Shown: in pieces, positions 26,953-35,652 of the stretch
Layout of the letters: each line of letters begins with the position of its first letter
Position numbering within the stretch: the stretch's first letter is position 1
Source: JAPOXR01 sp965116115
GTDB lineage: Bacteria; Pseudomonadota; Alphaproteobacteria; Rhodobacterales; Rhodobacteraceae
Assembly (NCBI GenBank): GCA_965116115.1
Contig: OZ220486.1
Span: forward strand, 3,906,001 to 3,970,000
DNA: 64,000 bases
Direction: 5' to 3'
Translations under genes and position numbers: made by a program
The notes under the pieces: generated by a model
The model's database searches: none
The model's input: the letters and a program-made list of their open reading frames with translations, nothing else
Told to the model about the DNA's origin: nothing

Positions 26953-27185
26953 TGGCGGGGGTTGACCACGCAGACTTCGTAACCTCGGTCGTGCAGCGAC
27001 TGATGAACCGCCCGGTGCAGCCGCCCGGTCGCTTCGACAGCGACCCGCCGCACCGCGTGTTTTCTCAGAAACCCGTCGATCGCCCGGAAGCCCGCACGGT
27101 CGTTTTTGAACCGGCGGTCGACGCCGGCGGCATGCACATCGATCATTTCCTTGCTTATAGCTGAGCCTGCGCATATTTTCGTCAT

Positions 27186-27494
27186 TTCCCTATGCTCCTA
27201 TTCTCATGGTTATTCGGATCTTGAGCTGGGCAGCTGTTCAGGACGCGAGGGAACGGGAAAGCCGGGCCGGCCATGCTTGATCACGGTTCTATAAACCAAG
27301 GAACGATCGGCCCGACCCGACCTTGCGGGGACATTCGCCCCCGCTTCCCCTTGCCGGCTGCCGCCGGCAAGGGGAACCCGCGACAGGATAGCACGGCTGC
27401 GGATGAGCGGTGAAATGAAAGTTTGCTGCAGCCTCGCGCCGAGCAACCCCTGTGGACAACTCCTTATGGAATTATCCTTGGTTTGATTCATATG
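27186..27494 (-). ncRNA. Predicted bridge RNA region of IS110 copy C
   Basis: Nearly identical to the leader of copy B, with the same 3' arm (plus strand ATGCTTGATC at 27273-27282). Copy C's own 3' flank (CT then ATGTCG) does not match this arm, unlike copies A, B and D. Confidence 0.55.
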
Positions 27495-27549
27495 AGATAG
27501 TGTCTGTCAGAAAACCCGTAACACGCTGACCCCCGACCCGGAGCAGCCG

Positions 27550-27765
27550 ATGAGTTACCGCGACCCCGCCATCGGCCGCGCGCGCGATCGCGAGCGGTTC
27601 AGGAAGCGCACCAGGGCACACCGCGTGGCCGGCTTGTGCCCGAGGTGTGGAGTCCGCCCTCCCACGCCCGGCCGGACGGTCTGCGAGGAGTGCGCCCGGA
27701 AGAGGAACAGTGCGAGCCGCGACCGCGACGCCCGGCTGCGGGCCGAAGGCAAACCGCGCCGCCTC
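27550..27765 (+). CDS. Small zinc-ribbon protein, probably truncated
   Basis: About 72 credible residues with two CxxC pairs (GLCPRCG and VCEECARKR) in an arginine-rich context, beginning MSYRDPAIGRARDRERFRKR. Small proteins of this kind occur beside plasmid replication and mobilisation genes. The frame runs on to 27990, but from about 27765 the likely coding frame changes to that of the integrase remnant, so this looks like a deletion junction. Confidence 0.4.
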
Positions 27766-28085
27766 GGACCTGCTCTGGCCTGCGGCGTCCGGGCGGGCGA
27801 TGTCCGACTCCACCCTGTCGAAAATGCTGCGGACGCTGAGCATACCGGCCGTGCCGCACGGATTCCGGTCCTCGTTCAGGGACTGGGCGCCGGAACAGGC
27901 CCGCGTCCCGCGCGAGGCATCCGAAACGGCGCTGGCGCACTCCGTTTACGGTCGCACCAAAGCCGCATACGCGCGTTCCGACCTGCTTGAGCAGCGGCGG
28001 GAGCTGATGCAGGACTGGTGCGACTATCTGGCGCTTGATCTCAGCCCGGCTGAATCCCGATGCGGGATTCGCCCCGCTGACGGTC
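27765..28085 (+). pseudogene. Tyrosine recombinase (integrase) C-terminal remnant
   Basis: Only the end of the catalytic domain remains: GRAMSDSTLSKMLRTLSIPA, the HxxR box in VPHGFRSSFRDWAPEQ, ETALAHSVYGRTKAAYARSD with the catalytic Tyr, and LLEQRRELMQDW. The N-terminus and first catalytic Arg are missing. It indicates an earlier integrase-carrying element here. Confidence 0.75.
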
Positions 28086-28125
28086 CCGCTTGCGGCGTAA
28101 CCGCCGAATCGGCCCGGAAACGGCA

Positions 28126-29319
28126 TCATTCCGGCAGCGGCGACAGCCGGGCGGCGATCCGCCGCCGGGGCTGCTCAGCCCGCTCCGCCCTCCTCTTGAT
28201 CGCCTCTGCCGACTTGGCCAGATCAAGTTCGCCCTCGCGGGAACGACGGGTCATCCCCCTGAGGTATTCGCCCGGAGACCGCACCGGATTGTGGAAGTTG
28301 AACCTGTTCCGGTCGAGCACCGCCAGGGCGACAAGCGCCTGATCCCCCATTTCGGCGACCGCCTCGCTCCAGGCGTGCCTGGAAATACCGATCCGCCCGC
28401 AAAGCAGACGCGCGCCGATGCTGAAACGCGCCTCGCCGCGGCATCCGGACTCCGCCGCCCGGGCCAAGGCCGCCTCGAAGTCCCGGCTCATCACCGACCT
28501 GACCGCCTCCGGCACATTCTCAACACGTCCGGGCGCCGATTTCACCTCCGGAGCATCCTTAAGGGAACCTTTTTCACCAGACTTACTACAACCTCGGTCT
28601 TCCTTACCTGATTCTCTTTGTAATGGGCCGTCGGTTGAATTGACCGGCGGACCGGCCGGATCAACCGTTCCGGAGACCGCGTCCGGAGAACTTTCCACAG
28701 GCTTTTCCACAGATTCTTTCACAGATTCTCCGGCCTCCGCGCCCGCTCCGGTTTTGTTCTCCTCCAAGGCCTTGACCCTCTTCCTGATCTCCCCGGCCGC
28801 CGCCTGCAGCGCCGCCAGACGGTCCTCGGCGAGCGCACCGTGTTTCCGCGCCCCGGCGATTCGGACGACGTCGCGGCTCAGTTCGCCGATCCGCGCCGCG
28901 ATGTCCCGCTCTTCCCGCCCGTCGAGGCCGGTCAGGGCCCGCAGGCAGCGGCTGAGCAGAACGCACGTCCGCCGCAGGACGTTCGCGAAGCGCCTGATCC
29001 GGGCCTCCCCCGCCCTGACCTCTACGCGGACGGATTCGAACCGCGCCAGGGAATGCGGCGAGGTCCAGCAGAGATCCGGCGTCACTTCCGCCAAGGCCCC
29101 GAACATCCTGCAGACCGAATCCGGCGCACGCCGCATGCGCAGCCAGGATATCACCGTTTTCACCGCGTCATCGCGTCCCGCGCCGGGCGGCAGAGCGGTT
29201 CCGGAAGCGGAATCACGGTCAAGACGCAAACCGGGAAGAATTCGGACCGGTTCGAGTCTGGCGGAGACGGTGTCCGCCAGACTGGAAACCGGCCGCTTAT
29301 CCACTGACAAGGGCCTCAT
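28126..29319 (-). CDS. RepC-like plasmid replication protein
   Basis: 397 residues. The C-terminus matches the RepC C-terminal region of alphaproteobacterial repABC plasmids: SRHAWSEAVAEMGDQALVAL, then NPVRSPGEYLRGMTRRSREGELDL. The N-terminal half has an arginine-rich region compatible with a DNA-binding replication domain. The middle (about 205-265) is low-complexity linker. No repA/repB partition genes are adjacent. The ATG is preceded by GAGGA. Confidence 0.65.
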   Translation of the reverse strand: MRPLSVDKRPVSSLADTVSARLEPVRILPGLRLDRDSASGTALPPGAGRDDAVKTVISWLRMRRAPDSVCRMFGALAEVTPDLCWTSPHSLARFESVRVEVRAGEARIRRFANVLRRTCVLLSRCLRALTGLDGREERDIAARIGELSRDVVRIAGARKHGALAEDRLAALQAAAGEIRKRVKALEENKTGAGAEAGESVKESVEKPVESSPDAVSGTVDPAGPPVNSTDGPLQRESGKEDRGCSKSGEKGSLKDAPEVKSAPGRVENVPEAVRSVMSRDFEAALARAAESGCRGEARFSIGARLLCGRIGISRHAWSEAVAEMGDQALVALAVLDRNRFNFHNPVRSPGEYLRGMTRRSREGELDLAKSAEAIKRRAERAEQPRRRIAARLSPLPE

Positions 29320-29410
29320 GAAAAAATTTCCTCTTAATCAGCCGGAGCTGAGAATCAGGCCGAACCTGTCCCCTTCGCTGCGGTTTTTGCATTCCAGGCG
29401 GAAGTTTCAC

Positions 29411-29433
29411 CGCTATCGGTGTGCATTGTCAAG
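29411..29433 (-). promoter_or_regulatory. Candidate promoter of the RepC-like gene
   Basis: TTGACA on the minus strand (29433-29428) inside the dnaE2-repC interval, with a weak -10 seventeen bases on. The rest of 29320-29611 shows no gene. Confidence 0.35.
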
Positions 29434-29611
29434 CATCCCGGCCTCCGAATCCTGTCGCCGGTTCCGGCCGCGGAAGCCGGTCGCCGCTTCAATATTCGGA
29501 CGCAGTCGGCAATCCGCGCCGGATGAGACACGGCCATCGTTGATCGCGGAACTGAGCGGCTTCGCGGCTGGAAGTCACCGCGGCCGGACTTCACAATGCA
29601 GTCACAGGTAC

Positions 29612-32600
29612 TTAAGGACGGGGTATTGACAGGCCCGGCGCAGCTTCCTGATCCGGCTTCAGCAGGTCGAGCCAGCCGGTTAAATCCTCCACCGCGCCTG
29701 CGATCAAATGGACAATCCCGCCGACGCGCTGAATCCGGCCCCGAACCATCAGCAGACGGCCGTACAGCACCGCCGGACGGAATCTCTCCAGAATCCGGGG
29801 CCGGACGACGATGTCGGCCGTGCCTGTCTCGTCTTCCATCAAGATGAAAAACACCCCCTTGGCGCTGCCGGGCCGCTGACGCACCAGCACGAGCCCGGCC
29901 GCCGCCGCCCGGCTGCCATCCTCGGCGCGCATCGTCTCGGCGGCCGAAATAACGCCTCGCGCGGCAAGCCGTCCGCGCAGGAAGAAAACCGGATGCGCCT
30001 TGAGCGAGAGGCGGAGCGCCCGGTAGTCCTCGATCACATGCTCGCTGAGAGGCATTTCCGGCAGAGCGATCGCCGCATCCTCCTTCTCCGCGCGCTTGTC
30101 CGCTGCCGCGAACAGCGGCGCGGACGGCATCCGGGTCTGAGCGCATGCCTGCCACAGAGCCTGCCGCCGGTCGAGATTCATGGAGTTGAACGCGTCGGCC
30201 GCCGCCAAGGCTTCAATCGCGGGCACCGACACCGCGGCCCGGCGGCGGAGGGCGCCGATATCGGGATAAGGCGCGCGGCGCGCGTCAATGATGCGCGCCG
30301 CCGCCTCCCGGCTCAGGCCCTTCACTTGGCGCATTCCGAGGCGGAGAGCGAAACGTCCGTTTCCCGCGTCCTCCAGACTGTTGTCCCAGCCGCTTGAATT
30401 GACATCCGCCGGGCGCACTTCGACGCCGTGCCGGCGGGCATCCCGCACAATCTGGGCCGGTGCGTAGAACCCCATCGGCTGAGCATTCAGCAGCGCGCAG
30501 GCGAATACGTCGGGGTGATGGCATTTGAGCCAGGATGACACATAGGTCAGCAGAGCGAAACTCGCAGCGTGGGATTCAGGGAAACCGTATTCCCCGAACC
30601 CCTCGATTTGACGAAAGCACCGTTCCGCCAGATCGGGGTCGTAGCCGCGCGCCGTCATGCGCCCTATCATTCTTTTCCTCAGCCGCCCGACCGTTCCCCG
30701 CCGACGGAAGGCGGCCATCGCCCTGCGCAGCGCGGCCGCCTCGTCCGGCGTGAACTCCGCCGCCGCCATGGCGATCCGCATCGCCTGTTCCTGAAACAGC
30801 GGCACGCCAAGCGTTTTTTCCAGCACCGCGCGCAATTCATCAGCCGGCCCGTGTTCGGGCGCCGGCGCCGGATAGATGACCGCTTCCAGCCCGTCGCGGC
30901 GGCGAAGATAGGGATGCACCATATCCCCTTGAATCGGACCCGGACGCACGATCGCGACTTCGATGACCAGGTCGTAGAAGCAGCGCGGCCTGAGACGGGG
31001 CAGCATGTTCATTTGGGCCCGGCTTTCGACTTGAAAGACGCCGACCGAGTCCGCCCTGCACAGCATGTCGTAGACCGCCGGATCCTCCTGCGGAACCGAA
31101 GCGAGCGTCAGATCAAGTCCCTTGCACCGGTTCAGAAGCTCAAAAGCCTTGCGAATGCAGGTCAGCATGCCGAGTCCGAGCACATCGACCTTCATCAGAC
31201 CCATGGCTTCCAGATCGTACTTGTCCCATGCGATGAAAGTGCGGCCCTTCATCGCGCCGTTGCCGATAGGGACAATTTCCTCCAACGGCGCGCGCGTCAG
31301 CACGAAGCCGCCCGTATGCTGGGACAGATGACGCGGAAAGCCGACAAGCTCCTCGGCAAGCGCCGCGGCGCGGCGCAGCAGAGGATCGGCAGGATCAAGG
31401 CCGGCTTCCTTCATGCGGGCACGCACGGTTCCCCCGGATTTGCCGTGACGCCCGCTGCGCAACGCTCTGGCGAGGGCCGCGGCGGTGTCCTCCGAAAGCC
31501 CCATGGCCTTTCCGACGTCCCGGACGGCGCTGCGCGTCCGGTAGCGGACCACGGCGGCGGCGATCCCTGCGCGGTCGCGTCCGTAGCGCTCATAGATATA
31601 CTGGATGACCTCCTCGCGGCGCTCATGCTCGAAATCGACATCGATGTCAGGGGGCTCGCGGTGCTCGCGGGAGACGAAACGCTCGAACAGAACATCGATC
31701 ATGGTCGGATCGACCGAGGTGATGCCGAGGCAGTAGCATACGGCGGAATTGGCTGCCGAACCGCGCCCTTGGCAGAGGATTCCCCGCTCCCTTGCGAAAA
31801 CGACGAGATCGTTCACGGTGAGGAAGTAAGCGGCGTAGCCGAGTTCGGCAATCACCGCGAGTTCATGACCGAGGGTCGTGCGGATCTTCGCGGGAACGCC
31901 GTCCGGGAACCGCTTGCCGGCCCCCTTCCAAGTCAGATGCTCCAGATGGGACTGCGGCGAACTGCCCGCCGGGACCGGCTCATCGGGATATTCCCAGGCA
32001 AGCTCGTCAAGGCTGAAGGGGCAGAGCTCCGTGATTTCGATGGTGCGGGCGACGGCGTCCTCATGGCCCCGGAACAGACGCGCGATCTCGGCGCCGCTCT
32101 TCAAGCGGCGTTCGGCATCAGCGGCAAGGCGGCGGCCCGCCGCCGCCACGGGGACGCGCTCGCGAATCGCGGTCAGCACGTCCTGCAGGGGACGGCGCCG
32201 AGCCGCGTGATAATGGACGTCGTTGGCAGCGACCAAAGGCGCGGCATGCCGCTCGGCAAGTTCCGCCAGCCGGTTCAGACGGCTTTGGTCGTCGCCCCTG
32301 AAAAGCATCTGGGCGGCCAGGTAAAGCGGACCGTCATGCCGCCGGCGCAAGGCGGCCAGCATCGCCGGAAATTCCGCGCATCCGCGATTCCCTCCTCTCC
32401 CGTCAGGACCGTCCGGCGGCAGCGCGATCAACACTTGACCCTCGGCATGCGCGATCAGATCATCCATATGAAGAATGCAGCCCCCCTTGGCCGCGCGCCG
32501 CTGGCCGCGGGTCAGCAGACGGCACAGGCGTCCGTAGGCGGCGCGGTTCCGAGGGTAGCAGAGAAGAGAAAGGCCGGAGACGAGATCGAGCCGCGCGCCG

Positions 32601-32821
32601 ATGAGCAGGCGCAGATCAGCCGCCTTCGCCGCGACATGGGCGCGCACCGCGCCGGCGAGGCTGTTGCGGTCGGCGATGCCGAGGGCGGCGAGTCCCAGTT
32701 CCGCCGCCCGCTTCACCAGTTCGTCGGGATGGGAAGCGCCGCGCAGGAAGCTGAAATTGCTGACCGCCTGCAGCTCGGCATAGGCGACAGCGGCGTCAGA
32801 CCGGCATCGCGGGCGTGTCAT
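29612..32821 (-). CDS. dnaE2: Error-prone DNA polymerase DnaE2
   Basis: 1,069 residues from the ATG at 32821, which overlaps the imuB stop (ATGA). PHP domain at the N-terminus (AYAELQAVSNFSFLRGASHP, LGIADRNSLAG) and polymerase core with DIDVDFEHERREEVIQYIYE and the GRGSAANSAVCYCLGIT segment. HhH and OB-fold regions follow, the latter ending VGGIVHLIAGAVEDL. It acts with ImuA and ImuB in DNA-damage mutagenesis. The frame is open upstream to 33031, but that would intrude on imuB. Confidence 0.96.
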   Translation of the reverse strand: MTRPRCRSDAAVAYAELQAVSNFSFLRGASHPDELVKRAAELGLAALGIADRNSLAGAVRAHVAAKAADLRLLIGARLDLVSGLSLLCYPRNRAAYGRLCRLLTRGQRRAAKGGCILHMDDLIAHAEGQVLIALPPDGPDGRGGNRGCAEFPAMLAALRRRHDGPLYLAAQMLFRGDDQSRLNRLAELAERHAAPLVAANDVHYHAARRRPLQDVLTAIRERVPVAAAGRRLAADAERRLKSGAEIARLFRGHEDAVARTIEITELCPFSLDELAWEYPDEPVPAGSSPQSHLEHLTWKGAGKRFPDGVPAKIRTTLGHELAVIAELGYAAYFLTVNDLVVFARERGILCQGRGSAANSAVCYCLGITSVDPTMIDVLFERFVSREHREPPDIDVDFEHERREEVIQYIYERYGRDRAGIAAAVVRYRTRSAVRDVGKAMGLSEDTAAALARALRSGRHGKSGGTVRARMKEAGLDPADPLLRRAAALAEELVGFPRHLSQHTGGFVLTRAPLEEIVPIGNGAMKGRTFIAWDKYDLEAMGLMKVDVLGLGMLTCIRKAFELLNRCKGLDLTLASVPQEDPAVYDMLCRADSVGVFQVESRAQMNMLPRLRPRCFYDLVIEVAIVRPGPIQGDMVHPYLRRRDGLEAVIYPAPAPEHGPADELRAVLEKTLGVPLFQEQAMRIAMAAAEFTPDEAAALRRAMAAFRRRGTVGRLRKRMIGRMTARGYDPDLAERCFRQIEGFGEYGFPESHAASFALLTYVSSWLKCHHPDVFACALLNAQPMGFYAPAQIVRDARRHGVEVRPADVNSSGWDNSLEDAGNGRFALRLGMRQVKGLSREAAARIIDARRAPYPDIGALRRRAAVSVPAIEALAAADAFNSMNLDRRQALWQACAQTRMPSAPLFAAADKRAEKEDAAIALPEMPLSEHVIEDYRALRLSLKAHPVFFLRGRLAARGVISAAETMRAEDGSRAAAAGLVLVRQRPGSAKGVFFILMEDETGTADIVVRPRILERFRPAVLYGRLLMVRGRIQRVGGIVHLIAGAVEDLTGWLDLLKPDQEAAPGLSIPRP

Positions 32822-34392
32822 CCATAAAGTCCATGGATATACCAGCGGGACGCCTCCCGTTGACCGGCGCGGTCGCGGAAGCCGGCGCGGTAAAGCCAGT
32901 AGCGCCGTCCCCCGGCATCTTCGACATCGTAATAGTCGCGCACCGCGCCGGCGCATGCCCAGGCCTGCCATTCCGGCTCGATTCGTTCGGGCCCGGCGGC
33001 GCGGACGACGCGATACAGCGCACCGCGCCAAGAGAAGAGCCGCGGCGGGCTGTCCGGCTCCTCCGCGGTCGCGTCAATCCGCTCAGGCCGGTCGAACAGG
33101 CGGAACGGCCGCTGCGGCCCGTCGGACGCTTCGGGCCAAGGGAGGGGCGCCGTCCCTTGGCCGGCCGTCAGCATCCGTTCAGCTTCCTCAGGTCTGTGGC
33201 AGTCGGCCGGCTCCAGACGGCAAACGGCGTCCATGCCGAGGCGCGCCTGCAAGCGTTCGACCAGCATGTCGACATCGCCGCTCCGGGGCCGGTCTCCGAT
33301 GAGCGGCTGCCGCACGGTCTCCAAGGGCTCGACGCGGACGGCGTGAAGCACGGCGCAATCAATGCCCGAACCGGGGTCCACAGCGCCGAGCTTCTCCCGG
33401 AACAGGCGCAGCAGGCGGCTGCCGTCCAGGGTCCCGCGCGCTGTGGATACCATGCACCGGACGGCATCGCCGTCAACCCGGCAGCACCATAACGCGAGAC
33501 ACCGCGCGCCCATCCCCCGCCGCTCCAAGGCCGCAGTCAGCCCGGGCATGAGCCGGGCCAGCGCCGAACCTATCCCGTTCCGGTCCGTCACCGGTTCCGG
33601 CAGGGACAGGCGCTCCATGAAGACAGGCGGCGGAACCGCGGGGGTCATCGGTTCGGCGCGCCGGCCCATCGCCCTGTCAAGGCGCAGAAGCACGCCCTCT
33701 TCCTCCTTCCGGCAAGGAAAGCGGCGGGCAAGCGCCGCGCGCGGCAGACGGTCCAAAGCGCCGATGCGGACAATTCCAAGGCGGCGCAGCAGGCGGGCGC
33801 TCCCGATTTCGATGCCGAGCGCCTCGACCGGGAGCCCTTTGATCGCATCGCCGGAACCGCCGGGCTCGGCGATGCGCGTTCCCGGCGGGTCGGTCCGCGG
33901 CCTGAAGCGGGCAAGCGCCCGCGCGGCGCCCGGAGTGTCGGCAAGGCCGAGAAGGGCCTTGATCCCCAAACCGGCGAGCCGTTCCGCAATCTCTTCCATG
34001 AGCGTCTCTTCGCCGCCGAAGACGCGGGCGCAGCCTGTGATGTCGAGCAGCAATCCGTCGCGGCCGTCAACCGCGCAGCGGGGAGAAAAACGGCTGCACC
34101 AGCAGGCTAGCCGCTCGAGGTCCCGCCGGTCGGCCGCCGGATCGGCGGCTGCCGTGACGAGACCGGCGCATAAGGCGCGGGCGTCCGCAAGCCGCATGCC
34201 GCGCCGCAGCCCCGCATTCCCGGCTGCGCGGTTGACAGACCACAGCGCCGGTCCGCGGCGGTCCGGCGCCGTCAGCGCGAACGGGGCGGACGCCGGAACC
34301 GCCGCGCCGCCGCGGGAGCCGTTGCCGGCCCGCGCCCGGCGCAGCCGGTCAACCGGCCAGCGCGGCAGCCATGCGGAAATCACCCGTCTCAC
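32818..34392 (-). CDS. imuB: Mutasome Y-family polymerase-like protein ImuB
   Basis: 524 residues from the GTG at 34392 (VRRVISAWLPRWPVDRLRR, the usual ImuB beginning). Y-family core without the full catalytic triad typical of ImuB, including CSRFSPRCAVDGRDGLLLDI and GGEETLMEEIAERLAGLG, then a C-terminal extension. ImuB links DnaE2 to the sliding clamp. It overlaps imuA by 44 bases. Confidence 0.92.
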   Translation of the reverse strand: MRRVISAWLPRWPVDRLRRARAGNGSRGGAAVPASAPFALTAPDRRGPALWSVNRAAGNAGLRRGMRLADARALCAGLVTAAADPAADRRDLERLACWCSRFSPRCAVDGRDGLLLDITGCARVFGGEETLMEEIAERLAGLGIKALLGLADTPGAARALARFRPRTDPPGTRIAEPGGSGDAIKGLPVEALGIEIGSARLLRRLGIVRIGALDRLPRAALARRFPCRKEEEGVLLRLDRAMGRRAEPMTPAVPPPVFMERLSLPEPVTDRNGIGSALARLMPGLTAALERRGMGARCLALWCCRVDGDAVRCMVSTARGTLDGSRLLRLFREKLGAVDPGSGIDCAVLHAVRVEPLETVRQPLIGDRPRSGDVDMLVERLQARLGMDAVCRLEPADCHRPEEAERMLTAGQGTAPLPWPEASDGPQRPFRLFDRPERIDATAEEPDSPPRLFSWRGALYRVVRAAGPERIEPEWQAWACAGAVRDYYDVEDAGGRRYWLYRAGFRDRAGQREASRWYIHGLYG

Positions 34393-35146
34393 GGTTCCAC
34401 TCCACGCTGCAGGTCGCCGGACGCCCGCCTCGGCAGCGCGCGAGCACAAGCCGCCAGCGAGGAGCTCCGGGCGCATTCCCGTCGAACGGACCGCCTTCCC
34501 TCGGCAATGCCGCCACTTGCCAGCGCGTGCTCGCGGCGCTTGCCGATCCAAGCCCGTCATGACGCACGAAAAGCGCCGGAGTCGTCCCTTCCAGGGCGGC
34601 AAGCGACAGACGGCGGCTGGCCGTGAAGGAAAGCTTCCCGACCTCGGCCACCACCGCCGCCAGGGCGCCGCAGCGCAACCCCTCTTCCGCCGCCCATGGC
34701 ACGTCGGCCTCCCGGGCGCCGCGCAGCGCCAGCAAATCCGACGGATCCAGTCCCAGATCGCGCCAGCCCGGACCGTAAACGCGGCCGGACCGGGCCGCCC
34801 GGCGGCGGCTCTGACAGACCAGCACCGAACCGCGGCGGCCGCCCTGCATGAGCCGGGCCAGAAGCGCGGAAAGAAAGGCGGCCGCCGCCGGTTCGTCCGC
34901 GACGGCCGCGCCCGCCGCCTCGTGCAGCCCGTTCACCGCCAAGCCGGTGTCCGGCAAGGCGGCGTCCAAGGAACCGACGCCAAGCCGCCAGCGCAGCGGC
35001 GCCCGGGCTTCCGCGCCGGCGCGGCGCAGGGCGGGCGGACGATGTTCAATCGCGGCGATCCGCCGGCGCAGCGTTGTCAGATCCGGCGGCGCGGCGGAAT
35101 CCGTCCAAGGGATCCGGGCGGGAGCGGTGAAGCGTGATGTATTCAT
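34349..35146 (-). CDS. imuA: Mutasome accessory protein ImuA
   Basis: 265 residues, RecA/SulA-like. Visible ImuA features include LGVGSLDAALPDTGLAVNGLHE near residues 55-76 and GSVLVCQSRRR with GPGWRDLGLDP after it, and RWRLVLARCRGGRP near the C-terminus. First gene of the imuA-imuB-dnaE2 operon. Confidence 0.92.
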   Translation of the reverse strand: MNTSRFTAPARIPWTDSAAPPDLTTLRRRIAAIEHRPPALRRAGAEARAPLRWRLGVGSLDAALPDTGLAVNGLHEAAGAAVADEPAAAAFLSALLARLMQGGRRGSVLVCQSRRRAARSGRVYGPGWRDLGLDPSDLLALRGAREADVPWAAEEGLRCGALAAVVAEVGKLSFTASRRLSLAALEGTTPALFVRHDGLGSASAASTRWQVAALPREGGPFDGNAPGAPRWRLVLARCRGGRPATCSVEWNRETGDFRMAAALAG

Positions 35147-35149
35147 AAT

Positions 35150-35182
35150 GTTCTTTATTTATTTTTTACATGAGCCTGTCAA
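35150..35182 (-). promoter_or_regulatory. Promoter of the imuA-imuB-dnaE2 operon
   Basis: A TTGACA (35182-35177) followed by an A/T-rich -10 region (TAAATA/AATAAA) lies 31-36 bases upstream of the imuA ATG. One GAAC half-site (35153-35150) of the alphaproteobacterial LexA box is present, but a good second half at the N7 spacing is not, so SOS control is likely from the family but weakly shown here. Confidence 0.5.
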
Positions 35183-35405
35183 GCCGTCCGTGCGGCCGGC
35201 ATTCCGAGACCGGATGAAGTCAAAGAATTCAATCCTTTGCCGATCGTTCCGACAGCCGCCGCCGGGGGAGCGAGGCCGCCCCGGTCAAACGCCGCCGCCG
35301 ATCAAAGAACGAATCGCCTTGCCGCGCCGGGCGAGCGGCGCCTGAGTCGGATGGACTGGCATGCTCGAAGCCGCCGCCATCCGCATACAGCTGTCCGGTC
35401 GACCG

Positions 35406-35584
35406 CCTCGCTCCATATGTGCCTGGATATATAATTGAGCGTGTCTTCGAAAAAATCAGAGAGTTTCGACGGGTCGCGATCTGCTCTGATAAGCGGGGGC
35501 GTATCTTCGTCGCCGCTGTTATCCTCACCGTCGTCCGCAGCCTGCTGCGGAATGCCGCAAAGCTGATGATTGAGTCCGCCGCCT
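35406..35584 (+). pseudogene. IS5-like transposase C-terminal remnant
   Basis: Reads IERVFEKIREFRRVAICSDK then GRIFVAAVILTVVRSLLRNA to a stop. This matches the ExxFxxxKxFRRIAxRxxK C-terminal block of IS5-family transposases, including the last catalytic Glu. The end is repeated at 17486-17564. Nothing else was recognised in 35183-35405. Confidence 0.6.
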
Positions 35585-35652
35585 AAGCCAACATCCGGCT
35601 GGCCGTGATGATGCCTTGATTGCGGAGCTGAATACAACTATGGCTGGTTCCG

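Larger units (their letters stand above)
23597..27185 (-). pseudogene. IS110 transposase of copy C (split by insertion)
   Basis: N-terminal codons at 26945-27185 and the rest at 23597-24371. Catalytic D9 is replaced (AGSAISK instead of AGLDISK). E (VAVEATG), both later aspartates (KTDKTDARML) and the ARDSGAKKG serine region are kept. The 5' end still carries an uninterrupted copy of the site used by element A (27144-27157). Confidence 0.9.
23497..27494 (-). mobile_element. IS110-family element C, interrupted by an IS4-family element
   Basis: Flanked by AG on the plus strand (23495-23496 and 27495-27496), the same core as the other copies. Without the 2,573-base IS4-family insert and its 8-base duplication it is 1,417 bases. 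The leader is almost identical to that of copy B. Confidence 0.9.

Noticed and set aside
30569..32827. 752-codon frame opposite dnaE2
   Set aside because: Antisense to a highly conserved polymerase gene; no domain recognised.
33362..35137. 591-codon frame opposite imuA/imuB
   Set aside because: Serine/arginine-rich shadow of GC-rich coding sequence.
35141..35190. Complete LexA box upstream of imuA
   Set aside because: Only one GTTC/GAAC half-site is found; the partner at the seven-base spacing does not match.
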